DNA of 64,000 bases from Phyllobacterium zundukense (GTDB taxonomy: Bacteria > Pseudomonadota > Alphaproteobacteria > Rhizobiales > Rhizobiaceae): positions 594,501 through 658,500 of the forward strand of contig NZ_CP017940.1 in assembly GCF_002764115.1 (NCBI RefSeq), given 5' to 3'. Of the stretch, positions 8,804-18,115 are shown piece by piece (the stretch's first letter is position 1; each line of letters begins with the position of its first letter). The notes below the pieces were generated by a model. It was not told the origin of the DNA, searched no databases, and saw only the letters and a list, made by a program, of their open reading frames with translations. Position numbers and translations under genes: made by a program.

Positions 8804-10558
8804 CTACCTCTGCAGCGTCACGCCCATATAGACACTGGTTTCTTCCGTCTGGCGCGTGTCGACTTCGCTGTGGGTGAATTGATGGCGGGCGCTGACATCA
8901 AGTCCGACGAAACGGTTGAACCAGTAGGTTGCGCCGACTTCCGCGCCAAATCCCTTATCCCAGCCTGAACCATCCTTGTTGTCGCGCAGCGATGCGATCA
9001 GCCGCGCGTTGACATCGAGATTCGAACGGACCTGCCGCTTGATGCCGAGCGTGCCCTCATAGAAGACCGAGCCGCTATCGCCGGGTGCCGTAGCACCTTC
9101 GATGCGCGTCAAAAGACCGAGATTGACATCGGTCCCGCGCTGCGGCGACCATTTGATCAAGCCATCGACACTGAGGCCATCGACGGCGGCAAGCCGTTCG
9201 TCGTCGATATCCTGGCGCAGATAGCCGAGGGCGAATTCACCGGAGAGTTTTTCGCCGAAATCCATCTCGACACCGCCCCGGAGTCCCGTGCGTGGGCCCG
9301 AACGGCGGAAGCCGTTGGAATCGACCGCTTCGTCATACATCAACTTGCCGATCTCCACTTCGACAAAGGGCTTGATGGCCGGAGACATTTCGAAGCCGCC
9401 ACGAAGAGCGACGCTGGCAAAAGTATTGTTGCGGTCCTTCTGGCTGACAACGGAGCCATCGGAAAATTCCGCGTCGCCATAGATGGTCCGGTCGACATTG
9501 CCCTTCACATCGGCAAAGAACTTGCCGAACTCGTGCCGCACACCGAGGCTGCCATCGAGCTCCTGGACGGCAGGCCGGTTTGAGGTTCCGACGATTGTGG
9601 TCGGATCGCTCGGGTCCTCCTGCCGGTAACGATAGCCCGCTTCGCCGGTCATTGTGGTGCGTTCGCCCAGATCGAGCTGAAATCCGCCGCGCAGCCCGAC
9701 ATTGGGCGCGGAATATTCCTCGCCGGAAATCGTCTTGTCGTAGAGGCCGTCGAAATCGAGAAACGCAGAATGGCGCGCCCAGTCAGTGGTGGCGCGGGCA
9801 CGCAGGCGTGTTTCCGAAAGCAGCGCGCCCTTGCCATCCGAACTGTTGTCGGCGTTGGTCGTGGCGCGCAGGCCCGTGCTGATCGACGGACGCAAGGTCA
9901 CAGTGCCGGCTCTGATGCCGAGCGGCGCAAACGGTTCGGGGTCGGGACGCAGGGTGCGCCGCTCGATGGCTGGCTCCGGAAGATTGTCCCGATCGGTTCG
10001 TGCGGCAGGCGGGTTGGCTTCCCTGTCCTGTTCGATTGCGCCGGTGGCGAGCGAATCAGTCTGCTCTTCGCCGGTTGCCTCTTCCGTGCCACGGGCAGGG
10101 CGCTCACCCGGACGAGTGCCGGCAGCCGGCCGTTCGGCGGGGACCGGCACTGTTTCACCGGGAGTAGCGGCCGAGTCCGGATTGAGGCCGCCGCTATTGT
10201 CGGCGGGTCCGGATGGCGCGGAGCCATTATCGCTGGGCACCCCGAACAATCCGAGATTGCCGCTGTCATCGTCCGGCGGCAGCGCGCCCGGACTGACGGG
10301 CTCATAGGGCCGCGAAGGAATGCCATTGCCGGTCTGCGCGACAGGCGGATTTGTGGGATTGTCGGCCTGGGCAGAAGGGTTGTTTTGCGCCTGCAGCACA
10401 TTTTCCTGCACAGCACCACGCAGGGGTGGCGTTTCCTGGCCGAAAGCCTGGAATGCAAACACAGTGCTGCTGAGCAATGCTGTCGCCAGACAGACATTGA
10501 TCGCAGTCCTGAAGCTGCCGCCAGGCGGTGCTTCGAAACGTGGTTGCCAAAGATGCAT
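8804..10558 (-). CDS. Putative outer-membrane beta-barrel protein (BBP2-like)
   Basis: The 584-residue product has a signal-like hydrophobic stretch (about residues 20-35), then a ~180-residue low-complexity Pro/Ala/Gly/Asp-rich region. From about residue 210 to the end it has repeated amphipathic strands typical of an outer-membrane barrel (alternating residues, many aromatic strand ends). It resembles the putative beta-barrel porin-2 families of rhizobia. The start is uncertain: the frame opens with TTG at 10606; I prefer the ATG at 10558, though neither has a good ribosome site. The C terminus ends in TLQR, not the usual aromatic residue, which is odd for a BAM substrate. The function (porin or exopolysaccharide-related) is unknown. 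Confidence 0.7.
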   Translation of the reverse strand: MHLWQPRFEAPPGGSFRTAINVCLATALLSSTVFAFQAFGQETPPLRGAVQENVLQAQNNPSAQADNPTNPPVAQTGNGIPSRPYEPVSPGALPPDDDSGNLGLFGVPSDNGSAPSGPADNSGGLNPDSAATPGETVPVPAERPAAGTRPGERPARGTEEATGEEQTDSLATGAIEQDREANPPAARTDRDNLPEPAIERRTLRPDPEPFAPLGIRAGTVTLRPSISTGLRATTNADNSSDGKGALLSETRLRARATTDWARHSAFLDFDGLYDKTISGEEYSAPNVGLRGGFQLDLGERTTMTGEAGYRYRQEDPSDPTTIVGTSNRPAVQELDGSLGVRHEFGKFFADVKGNVDRTIYGDAEFSDGSVVSQKDRNNTFASVALRGGFEMSPAIKPFVEVEIGKLMYDEAVDSNGFRRSGPRTGLRGGVEMDFGEKLSGEFALGYLRQDIDDERLAAVDGLSVDGLIKWSPQRGTDVNLGLLTRIEGATAPGDSGSVFYEGTLGIKRQVRSNLDVNARLIASLRDNKDGSGWDKGFGAEVGATYWFNRFVGLDVSARHQFTHSEVDTRQTEETSVYMGVTLQR

Positions 10559-10742
10559 CAACAGGTTTGCCGCCGGTCTCCGAGAGGCCGTTCGATATGT
10601 TCTCAAACGGCCTTTATCGTTTATGGAGCGTAAACGGCCATGGTTAATGACTGGCTAATTGCAAGCTGCTGCGACGTCTCTGCCCGCGATGCGTTGAACA
10701 AAAATTGGACAGAGGACGAGCAAAGCGCTAACGGTTGCGGCC

Positions 10743-11738
10743 ATGCAGGCTATAAATGACACCGAACTGGACAAAACCGCGGCGGTTGATTCCGCCAAGC
10801 GGACGATTTCAACCGAGAAAGACGGGCTGGCTGCGCTGAGCAGCGCGCTCGAGGGACCATTGGCCCAAGCCTTCTGCAAGGCGATTGAAAGTATCGCCGC
10901 TGTACGTGGACGCATCATCGTCACGGGCGTCGGCAAGAGCGGCCATATCGGTTCGAAAATCGCCGCGACATTTGCCTCGACCGGCACGCCGGCCTTTTTC
11001 GTGCACCCCTCCGAAGCCAATCATGGCGATCTTGGCATGATCGCGGCAGACGACGCGATCCTCGCCATCTCCTGGTCCGGCGATACGGCGGAGCTCAAGG
11101 GGATCGTCAGCTATTCGCGCCGCTTCCGCATTCCGTTGATCGCGGTGACGGCAGGCGAGAACTCGGCGCTGGCAACGGCCGCCGATGTGGTGCTGCTGAT
11201 GCCGCGCGTGACGGAGGCCTGTCCGCATGGCCTGGCGCCAACAACCTCGACGCTGATGCAGCTGGCGATGGGCGATGCGATCGCCGTGGCGCTGCTCGAG
11301 GCACGCGGGTTCACGGCGGGCGATTTCAAGACATTCCACCCCGGCGGATCGCTGGGTGCCAGCCTGACGCATGTGCGCGAGATCATGCATCGGGGCGAAA
11401 GGATTCCGCTGGTTCCACTCGGCACGCCCATTCCCGATGCGATGAAAGTGCTGTCGGAGAAACGCTTCGGCTGCATTGCCGTGCAGAATGACGACGAGAC
11501 GCTGGCTGGAATCATCACGGACGGCGATCTTTCGCGCAACCTTCACCGCAATCTGGTGACGATGAAGGTCGAGGAGATCATGACGCGCAGCCCGAAGACG
11601 GTGCCGCCGACAATGCTGGCAAGTGCGGCGCTGGCGCTGCTCAACGAGCACAATATCGGCGCGCTGATCGTCACCGAGGAGAATTTCCCGATCGGCATCG
11701 TGCATTTCCACGATCTGCTACGGATTGGTGCGGCTTAG
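10743..11738 (+). CDS. kdsD: Arabinose-5-phosphate isomerase (KdsD/KpsF family)
   Basis: The enzyme interconverts ribulose-5-phosphate and arabinose-5-phosphate, the first step to the Kdo sugar of lipopolysaccharide. The 331-residue protein has an N-terminal SIS sugar-isomerase domain, with VTGVGKSGHIGSKIA around residues 58-72 and a PSEANHGDLGM segment. Two C-terminal CBS domains run from about residue 210 to the end. Length and order match KdsD/KpsF. The ribosome site is weak. It is transcribed divergently from the beta-barrel gene, with an ATGGTTAA element (10640-10647, reverse complement of TTAACCAT) between them. Confidence 0.93.
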   Translation: MQAINDTELDKTAAVDSAKRTISTEKDGLAALSSALEGPLAQAFCKAIESIAAVRGRIIVTGVGKSGHIGSKIAATFASTGTPAFFVHPSEANHGDLGMIAADDAILAISWSGDTAELKGIVSYSRRFRIPLIAVTAGENSALATAADVVLLMPRVTEACPHGLAPTTSTLMQLAMGDAIAVALLEARGFTAGDFKTFHPGGSLGASLTHVREIMHRGERIPLVPLGTPIPDAMKVLSEKRFGCIAVQNDDETLAGIITDGDLSRNLHRNLVTMKVEEIMTRSPKTVPPTMLASAALALLNEHNIGALIVTEENFPIGIVHFHDLLRIGAA

Positions 11739-11742
11739 CGCC

Positions 11743-12201
11743 CTAAACCGGCTCCACCACCAGCGTTCCATGATCGATGCCGGTGATGCGCACGGGCGTG
11801 CCGGCATCGAGGTCCGGCCCTGTCACGCGCCACAGGCTGTCGCCGATACGGGCGCGGCCGCGGCCATTGACCGTCGCCTCTTCCAGCGTCACCACCTGAC
11901 CGATCAGCTGCTCGCCGCGCATGTTGAGCAGCGGCTCGTCCGACACGACATCCGTCGCGCCGATCAACCGGCGGCCGATAAGGACGGAAATGACAGACAG
12001 GATCAGGAACAGGATGACCTGCAACTGCCAGCCAAGGCCGAGCGCTTCGCCAAAAAGGATCGCCACCGCGCCGACGATCAGTGCGGCGATGCCGAACCAG
12101 AGGAGGAAAATGCCGGGTGCGGCAACCTCGAAAATCATCAGCACCAGGCCGAGGACTATCCAGTTCCAGGGGCCGAGTTCAGCGAAGAGACGTTCCAGCA
12201 T
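11743..12201 (-). CDS. NfeD-like membrane protein
   Basis: This is a short NfeD homologue of 152 residues: two to three hydrophobic helices in residues 1-80 (including VLGLVLMIFEVAAPGIFLLWF), then a small beta-rich OB-fold domain with IGQVVTLEEATVNGRGRARIGD. NfeD proteins partner with SPFH/stomatin proteins in membrane quality control, and the gene next upstream is such a partner, 24 bases away. I preferred the ATG at 12201 to the GTG at 12210, because GGAGGA sits directly against the GTG but at a normal distance from the ATG. Confidence 0.88.
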   Translation of the reverse strand: MLERLFAELGPWNWIVLGLVLMIFEVAAPGIFLLWFGIAALIVGAVAILFGEALGLGWQLQVILFLILSVISVLIGRRLIGATDVVSDEPLLNMRGEQLIGQVVTLEEATVNGRGRARIGDSLWRVTGPDLDAGTPVRITGIDHGTLVVEPV

Positions 12202-12225
12202 AGGTGCCACTCCTCCGCTTGCGGA

Positions 12226-13227
12226 TTATGAATTCGAGCCGCTGGTGCCAGGAACAGTGCGGCCGCGAGCGGGTGGGCTTGCCGGAGCAGGTGCGCTGGT
12301 CTGCGCGCTGTCGCCGAACACTTCGCGGGCAATCGCGCCGATGCCGCCGAGCGAGCCGATGAGCGAGGAGGCTTCCATCGGCATCAGGATGACCTTCTGG
12401 TTGGGGCTCGTTGCGAACTTGCCGAAGGCTTCCGTGTATTTCTGCGCCACGAAATAGTTGAGCGCCTGCACGTTACCGGCTGTGATGGCGGCAGAGACCA
12501 GTTCCGTGGCCTTGGCCTCGGCTTGCGCAAGACGTTCGCGGCCCTCGGCCTCGCGGTACGACGCCTCGCGCTTGCCTTCGGCTTCGAGGATCTGTGCCTG
12601 TTTCAAACCTTCGGCGCGCAGGATCTGTGCCGCCCTGGTGCCCTCGGCCTCAAGGACGACGGCGCGTTTATCGCGCTCCGCCTTCATCTGGCGGCCCATG
12701 CTATCGAGCAGGTCCTGTGGCGGGTTGATGTCCTTGATCTCGACGCGGGTCATCTTGATGCCCCAGGAATGCGCGGCCTCGTCAACGACCCGCAGCAGGC
12801 GGTCATTGATCGTATCGCGGTTCGACAGGAGTTCGTCGAGGACCATGGAGCCCATGACGGTACGGATATTGGTCATGGTCAGGTTGAGGATGGCGTTTTG
12901 TAATCCGCTGACCTGATAGGCAGCCTGCGGCGCATTGAGGATCTGGTAGAAGGCGATGCCGTCGACGGCAATATTGGCATTATCCTTGGTGATGACTTCC
13001 TGGGTCGGAACGTTCAGCACCTGTTCCATCATGTTCAGCTTGGCGCCGATCCGGTCGAAGAACGGCACGATGAGGTTAAGGCCCGGCGCCAGGGTGCGCG
13101 TGTATTTGCCGAAGCGTTCGATCGTGTAATTGTAGCCCTGCGGCACGGTCTTGACACCCGCAAACAGAACCACCAGCACCAGGATGACGAGAACTGGAAT
13201 GGTGAAGTCGAAACCGCTGAACGGCAT
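12226..13227 (-). CDS. SPFH/Band 7 (stomatin-like, QmcA-type) protein
   Basis: The 333-residue product has one N-terminal membrane helix (about residues 7-25), an SPFH/Band 7 domain (about 26-190), and a long Glu/Ala-rich helical region rich in EAEGxR segments that mediates oligomerisation in this family. The tail is Pro/Ser-rich. Such proteins form large membrane complexes that act as scaffolds for proteases or lipid microdomains. The pairing with the NfeD-like gene is the classic stomatin operon. The ATG at 13227 has GGGAG six bases upstream. Confidence 0.92.
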   Translation of the reverse strand: MPFSGFDFTIPVLVILVLVVLFAGVKTVPQGYNYTIERFGKYTRTLAPGLNLIVPFFDRIGAKLNMMEQVLNVPTQEVITKDNANIAVDGIAFYQILNAPQAAYQVSGLQNAILNLTMTNIRTVMGSMVLDELLSNRDTINDRLLRVVDEAAHSWGIKMTRVEIKDINPPQDLLDSMGRQMKAERDKRAVVLEAEGTRAAQILRAEGLKQAQILEAEGKREASYREAEGRERLAQAEAKATELVSAAITAGNVQALNYFVAQKYTEAFGKFATSPNQKVILMPMEASSLIGSLGGIGAIAREVFGDSAQTSAPAPASPPARGRTVPGTSGSNS

Positions 13228-13323
13228 TGTGGTCTCCCTTGGCCGACAACCGCTTGGGCGGTGTCAAATACGATCATCGCCCCTTGGATGGGCGAGGCCA
13301 AGATAGACCATAGTTATGATTCG

Positions 13324-13595
13324 AGAGCAAATTTTGTCGATATGGAGCCGTTCTGCCGGAGGGAATTCGTGCACAAGGTCAAGGGGTTCGACAAGGTCGA
13401 TGTGGTGCATCGGCCGCAGACGAAACCCGCTGGATTTGGCTCGAATTCACCCGGCCCTTCGGGTTTCCGGCTGGCGGCCACCCACTTTGTCAGGCGGCGT
13501 CGTCCGATGGGTAAACATCGGCCTCGCCACCTTCCGCGTAGACTGTCTCGCCATCCGAGAAACAGAACTGGCTCCGTATCGACAAAACTTGCTCT
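13324..13595. mobile_element. 272-bp element with ~32-bp terminal inverted repeats (MITE-like)
   Basis: The left end (13324-13355) and the reverse complement of the right end (13563-13595) match over about 32 bases with two substitutions and one single-base insertion; the shared core includes TTTTGTCGATA. The interior has no gene I recognise. No clear target-site duplication flanks it. It fills most of the 386-bp gap between the slipin and ferrochelatase genes. The 17 bases at 13581-13597 recur exactly at 31527-31543. Confidence 0.6.
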
Positions 13596-13613
13596 AGCGA
13601 GCCCGGGGAGAGC

Positions 13614-14663
13614 TCAAATCCAGCCCTGCAATTCACGCCGGACCAACTCCTCGATGACCTTCATGCCCTCGCCGGAATCGTTGAGGCAGGGGACGTGGGT
13701 GAAGTTGACGCCGCCATTGTGCCGGAAGATTTCCGCGCCCTCGCCGGCGATTTCCTCCAGCGTTTCAAGACAATCGGAAACGAAACCCGGATTGAAGACG
13801 GCGACCGACTTCACGCCATCTTTCGCAAGTTTCTCCAGCGTCTTGTCCGTATAGGGCTGCATCCATTCTTCCGGGCCGAAACGGGATTGGAAACAGGTGA
13901 TCAGCTTGTCTTCGCTCCAGCCAAGCCGTTCACGCAGGAGACGCGTGGTTTTCCAGCAATGGCAGGGATAGGGATCGCCGCGGTTGAAATAGCTCTGCGG
14001 AATGCCGTGATAGGAGGCGATGAGGACTTCAGGCTCGAAATCGAGCGCCGCATAGTGCTTCTCGATGGAGGTGGCGAGCGCGTCGATATAGACGGCTTCG
14101 TCCTGATAGGACGGAACCGTGCGGGTTGCCGGCATGTAGCGCATCTTGATCAGCGCCTCGAAGAACTTGTCGTTCACCGTCGCCGTGGTGGTTGCCGAAT
14201 ATTGCGGGTAGAGCGGGAACATGAGGACGCGCTTGCAGCCGGCGCTGTCCAGGCGCTCCAGCGCCTGTTCGATCGATGGCTGGCCGTAGCGCATACCCCA
14301 ATCGACGATGATTTCCGGATAGGAGGCCAACGCCGCGCCGAGCTTCTCTCCCTGCGAGCGGGTGTAGGTGCGCAAGGGCGATTCGTTGCGCTCGCGGTTC
14401 CAGATCTTGTCATAGAGCGCGCCGGATTTCTTCGGCCGGGTATTGAGCACGATGCCATAGAGCACCGGCAGCCAGATGGCGCGGGGCCATTCGATCACGC
14501 GCTTGTCGGACAGGAATTCCTTGAGATAACGCCGCATCGACGTCTTGTCGGTGCCGTCCGGTGTCCCGAGATTGACGAGAAGCACGCCGATCTTTGAGGT
14601 TTCGATGCGTGGGTGGTCTTCCGGCTTTCTTACCGCTGCCAGACCCCCGCCAGAAATTGCCAT
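13614..14663 (-). CDS. hemH: Ferrochelatase
   Basis: The enzyme inserts ferrous iron into protoporphyrin IX, the last step of haem synthesis. The 349-residue protein has the family start VLLVNLGTPDG, the catalytic-histidine motif SYHGIPQSYFNRGDPYPCHC, and the C-terminal NPGFVSDCLETLEEI segment with a conserved glutamate. The start at 14663 is supported by GTGGAG eight bases before; the ATG six bases earlier would leave only two bases. It stands alone. Confidence 0.96.
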   Translation of the reverse strand: MAISGGGLAAVRKPEDHPRIETSKIGVLLVNLGTPDGTDKTSMRRYLKEFLSDKRVIEWPRAIWLPVLYGIVLNTRPKKSGALYDKIWNRERNESPLRTYTRSQGEKLGAALASYPEIIVDWGMRYGQPSIEQALERLDSAGCKRVLMFPLYPQYSATTTATVNDKFFEALIKMRYMPATRTVPSYQDEAVYIDALATSIEKHYAALDFEPEVLIASYHGIPQSYFNRGDPYPCHCWKTTRLLRERLGWSEDKLITCFQSRFGPEEWMQPYTDKTLEKLAKDGVKSVAVFNPGFVSDCLETLEEIAGEGAEIFRHNGGVNFTHVPCLNDSGEGMKVIEELVRRELQGWI

Positions 14664-14833
14664 GTCCATTACTCCACTTCTGCGCGTGGAACCTAGTGGG
14701 GGCGGGTATTATTGCAAGAGTGCGAATGGCCGCATGTTTTGGGGGTGGGGCACCTCCGCCTGGTGGCAGGGGCAAGGTGCGAACCAGCAAGCAGGGCGGG
14801 AAAGGGTGTCACCCCATCCACAGCTTTGCTGCG

Positions 14834-14899
14834 ACCTCCCCCATCGAGGGGGAGGTGGGGAGCCAGGCGCTTCATTACTCTCCCCTCGATGGGGAGGGT
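14834..14899. repeat. Two GC-rich palindromes in tandem
   Basis: ACCTCCCCC/GGGGGAGGT (14834-14856) and CTCTCCCC/GGGGAGGG (14878-14899) are members of the same palindromic family as the cores at 8780 and 29050. They lie between hemH and the 5'-nucleotidase gene. Confidence 0.55.
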
Positions 14900-14954
14900 C
14901 GGACCGGAGGTCCCGGGTGGGGTGGTTATACAACTTTCCAAAAGGCGATAAAAT

Positions 14955-16847
14955 CTACAGCGCCGGAACCTTCATCGCGGCGCCGATGGGCAGCTTCATC
15001 ACCTTCATGTCGGGATTGGCTTCGGCGAGTTTCTTCCACTCGATGCCCTTGCCGTAGACCTGCTCGGCAATATCCCAGAAATTGTCGCCGCGCTTGATCG
15101 TGTAGGTGTCAGGATGATGGTTCGCCGCTGGCGCTGCTGCTGCCGATTCGGTTGCGGGCTTTGCGGCGGCGTCTGGAGCCTTTGGCGCTTCGGCTGCCGC
15201 CGGTTCTGCCGGTTTGGTTTCTGCAGAAGCTCCGGCGGCGAGCACGGTGATACGGCCGTCGGTGTACGGCTTGTACGGCGTGTTCTTGCCCAAGTAGTCG
15301 GCAAGGACCAGTTCAAGCCCCGGACCGTAGTCATAGGCGTTCACCGCATTGGTCGAGAAGATCTTGTAGCCGTCGCCGCCGGCACGCATGTAGTTGTTCG
15401 AGACGACGCCATAGGTCGCGCCGGTATCGATCGGCTTCCAGCTGTCGCCCTGCATCACCTGAACGTCAGATATGCGGCCGCCAGCCGGCTTCGACACGTC
15501 GAATGCATATTTGAGGCCCGCAACCTGCGGGAAGCGGCCGGCGCCCTGATCGATCTGGCTGACGCCATTCTCAAGTGCTGTGACAACATCCGAGCCGCGC
15601 AGCTGGAAAGTGGCCAGCGTGTTCTGGAAGGGCAGGACCGTCAGGACTTCCCCCATGGTGACGTCGCCCGCATCGATCGATGCGCGCAAACCGCCACCAT
15701 TGATGATCGCCAATGTTACGCCCTGGCCCTTGACGCGGTCCAGCATGGCATCGGCTACGAGATCGCCCATGCTGCATTCCTTGACGCGGCAGACTTCGCG
15801 GGCAGCTTCGATCACGCCGCTCGATTCACCGACCTTCTTCGACTTCAGCTCTTCGATCGGCTTGCCCAATTCCTTGATGCGGGCAACAAAGGCTGGATCC
15901 GGGGTGACAGAGGAATCGAGCAGGATCGGCGCGCCCTCGCTCTTCGTGACATTGCCGTCATCGTCAAAGGTGACTTTGAGTTCACCGAGATATTTCGAAT
16001 AGGATTTGGCCTGAACGACCGGCACATCCCGGCCGGAAGGGTTCTTGACCAATGTCGGATAGGGGCCAAGCGCTTCCGGATCGGTGTTCGACAGGAGCGT
16101 GTGGCTGTGGCCGCCGACAATCACATCGATGCCGTCAACCTTTGCCGCAAGCTCCTTGTCCCTGAGATAGCCGTAATGGTTGACCGCGATGATCTTGTTG
16201 ACGCCTTCGGCCTTCAGTGTGTCGACCAGCTTCTTCAGCGTCTCGACTTCATCGGCGAATTTGACATCGGGGCCGGGGCTCGAAATTTCCACCGTGTCCG
16301 TGGTCAGGGCGGAAATGATGCCGATCCCCTGGCCGCCTATTTCCTTGATGAGATAGGGTTTGAATTTGCCTGCGATGGGCGAATTCGGCGCGACTTCAAT
16401 GTTGCTGGAGATGACCGGGAACTTCACCTTGTCGAGGAATTTGCCCAGCGTGACGGGCGTGTCGTCGAATTCGTGGTTGCCGAGGGCCATCGCGTCGAAG
16501 CCCATCTGGTTCATGAACTCGGCGGTGTCGTCGCCCTTGTAGGTTGTATAGAACAGGGATCCCTGAAACTCGTCACCGGCATCGAGAACAATAACGTTGC
16601 CGCCGTCTTTCGAAAGCGCGGCCCGGCGCTCATCGATCTTGGTTTTGACGCGGGCGATGCCGCCGAAACACTCATTCTTGCTCTCTTCCTCGGCGGAGCA
16701 GGTCGAATCAAACTTGTTGATCGCTTCGATGCGCGAATGCTCGTCGTTGATATGCAGAATATTGAGCGTGTAGTCGGCCATTGCTGCGCCGGCGGTCATG
16801 CCGAGAGCCGAAGTTGTCAGAATAAGTCTGGCAAGGATTTTGGACAT
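14955..16847 (-). CDS. Secreted 5'-nucleotidase / metallophosphoesterase with LysM domain
   Basis: A 630-residue periplasmic or exported enzyme predicted to dephosphorylate nucleotides. It has a signal peptide, an N-terminal calcineurin-like metallophosphoesterase domain with NILHINDEHSR, ALGNHEFDD and VGGHSHT metal-binding motifs, and a C-terminal 5'-nucleotidase domain with NGGGLRASIDAGDVT. After a Pro/Ala-rich linker comes a LysM peptidoglycan-binding domain with YTIKRGDNFWDIAEQVYG. The LysM tail is a less common addition and suggests retention at the cell wall. The ATG at 16847 has GGAG six bases before it; a GTG twelve bases upstream is the alternative. Confidence 0.93.
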   Translation of the reverse strand: MSKILARLILTTSALGMTAGAAMADYTLNILHINDEHSRIEAINKFDSTCSAEEESKNECFGGIARVKTKIDERRAALSKDGGNVIVLDAGDEFQGSLFYTTYKGDDTAEFMNQMGFDAMALGNHEFDDTPVTLGKFLDKVKFPVISSNIEVAPNSPIAGKFKPYLIKEIGGQGIGIISALTTDTVEISSPGPDVKFADEVETLKKLVDTLKAEGVNKIIAVNHYGYLRDKELAAKVDGIDVIVGGHSHTLLSNTDPEALGPYPTLVKNPSGRDVPVVQAKSYSKYLGELKVTFDDDGNVTKSEGAPILLDSSVTPDPAFVARIKELGKPIEELKSKKVGESSGVIEAAREVCRVKECSMGDLVADAMLDRVKGQGVTLAIINGGGLRASIDAGDVTMGEVLTVLPFQNTLATFQLRGSDVVTALENGVSQIDQGAGRFPQVAGLKYAFDVSKPAGGRISDVQVMQGDSWKPIDTGATYGVVSNNYMRAGGDGYKIFSTNAVNAYDYGPGLELVLADYLGKNTPYKPYTDGRITVLAAGASAETKPAEPAAAEAPKAPDAAAKPATESAAAAPAANHHPDTYTIKRGDNFWDIAEQVYGKGIEWKKLAEANPDMKVMKLPIGAAMKVPAL

Positions 16848-17096
16848 GATTTGCTCCACATATGCATTCGGTCAGAAGGGGCGGGCATCCAGTATCTTCA
16901 CCCTATGTCGCTCGCGTCAAGAAACTGTAGGAGAGAAATATGACAGGACTGCATCGGAGACGAGGGTTTTGCAAGGATCCTGAATTTGCCAGATTTCACG
17001 ACATGAGCAATTTGGCGAAGATGCCCGAAAGATAGCGTCGCACAGCCCGGTGTTCAATTACACCAAAGCCCAGTCATCGACATGAAAGAGAACGAC

Positions 17097-17486
17097 CTAG
17101 CCTACCTGCGGTGAGCGGCGTGTCAGTGAGAACTGCTGGCCGGACGACGAGGTGCAATTCAGCTGGCCGGCGCTGACCAGGGCGCAATTGACCTTGGACT
17201 GGGTGCCACGGGCGAGCGAGCGCAGATCGATTTCGATGAGGTTGGCTGAAGCGAAGCGATAATTGCCCTCGGCCAGTTTTTCCTTGGTGTCGTTGGCCCT
17301 GGTCTCGAATACCCCGTTGTTGAAATTCGAGAAGGCGACGCCGGAGGTGTCGAACCATTGGCCCTGTACCGCATCACCCGGGCGGGCAACCTGGCCTGGA
17401 CCGCCCTCCTGGACACCACCACTCATGCAGCCGGCAAGGGAAAGGGCGAGCGTAGCTGCGGAAACCGCAAACCAAAAACGTTTCAT
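17097..17486 (-). CDS. omp10: Omp10-like outer-membrane lipoprotein
   Basis: The 129-residue product has a lipoprotein signal peptide ending in LAGC (Cys19). Its body closely follows the Brucella Omp10 pattern as I recall it, with GVFETRANDTKEKLAEGNY and KVNCALVSAGQLNCTSSSG. Omp10 is an immunogenic outer-membrane lipoprotein of Brucella affecting envelope integrity; its biochemical role is not established. The two conserved cysteines (in VNCALV and LNCTSS) probably form a disulfide. The gene is monocistronic. Confidence 0.88.
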   Translation of the reverse strand: MKRFWFAVSAATLALSLAGCMSGGVQEGGPGQVARPGDAVQGQWFDTSGVAFSNFNNGVFETRANDTKEKLAEGNYRFASANLIEIDLRSLARGTQSKVNCALVSAGQLNCTSSSGQQFSLTRRSPQVG

Positions 17487-17614
17487 CCAGACTGTCTCCC
17501 AATGGATATGGCTTCTTAGATGCCGTGAAAATCAAGCAAAAACAAGACCTAAGTTTAATTGCAAATTCGAAGGAGTGGTTATTTTATGCCATTGAATGCT
17601 TGCCGAGGACCAAC

Positions 17615-17941
17615 ATGGCTGACGGTTTTGATGACGACGAATTGGTCAAGAAGCTGGAGAAAATATCCGAGAATGAGTTCAACGATGTGATCGCACGAGA
17701 AAAAACACATGCCAACGAGTTGGCGAAATACAAAGCGGCGGCCGCTGATCGCATGTCCACGGCCGCGATTACCATCGGGTTTTTCGCGCCTGCCTCAGCG
17801 ATCGTCCTCAATCCGGGCCAGATGATGGACCTGAATTCGGGGCGAGCCTTGTTGGTGTCAATTGCGACATTAAACTGGTTTGTGCTATCGTTCGCCTTGC
17901 ACAATAGGGGCAGATATATTTTGCGAAAGGAGCTCGTGTAG
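17615..17941 (+). CDS. Small hypothetical membrane protein
   Basis: A 108-residue protein with a charged, helical N-terminal half and two predicted membrane helices in the second half (about residues 48-66 and 77-95). I do not recognise the family. The ATG at 17615 has GAGGA six bases upstream; an in-frame start at 17525 would add 30 residues without a good ribosome site. Its stop codon overlaps the GTG of the next small gene by one base, which suggests translational coupling. The local base composition is more AT-rich than the neighbours, consistent with acquired or fast-evolving DNA. Confidence 0.6.
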   Translation: MADGFDDDELVKKLEKISENEFNDVIAREKTHANELAKYKAAAADRMSTAAITIGFFAPASAIVLNPGQMMDLNSGRALLVSIATLNWFVLSFALHNRGRYILRKELV

Positions 17942-18102
17942 TGTTTGCATATGCGATTTTCTCTTTTGTTTTCTGCTCCGTACTCGGTGTCAGCGCCTGG
18001 ATTTATATCGAACGGGACACCAGGAAGGCTCAGCGGCGGCATGCCAAATTTATAGAAATCATAGAAATTGCTCGCAAGCGTCGAGCCATGCCAGCAGAGT
18101 AA
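17941..18102 (+). CDS. Very small hypothetical membrane protein
   Basis: A 53-residue frame starts with GTG at 17941, sharing its G with the upstream TAG. The product has one hydrophobic helix (residues 2-23) followed by a strongly basic cytoplasmic tail with ERDTRKAQRRHAK and ARKRRAM. An AAGGAG motif in the end of the previous gene can serve as its ribosome site. No family is recognised. The overlap, the clean helix and the basic tail argue for a real gene, but it is short. Confidence 0.5.
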   Translation: MFAYAIFSFVFCSVLGVSAWIYIERDTRKAQRRHAKFIEIIEIARKRRAMPAE

Positions 18103-18115
18103 CCAAAAACCGTCG

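Noticed and set aside
13261..13854. 197-residue frame across the inverted-repeat element
   Set aside because: It runs out of the element into the 3' end of hemH in antisense, so it is not a transposase.
15114..16943. 609-residue open frame on the plus strand, antisense to the 5'-nucleotidase gene
   Set aside because: It mirrors a well-supported gene and has no family features. Long antisense frames are expected in GC-rich coding DNA.
16940..17035. 31-codon frame with an AGGAG site between the 5'-nucleotidase and omp10 genes
   Set aside because: The ribosome site is good, but the peptide has no recognisable feature. It would need conservation or ribosome profiling data.
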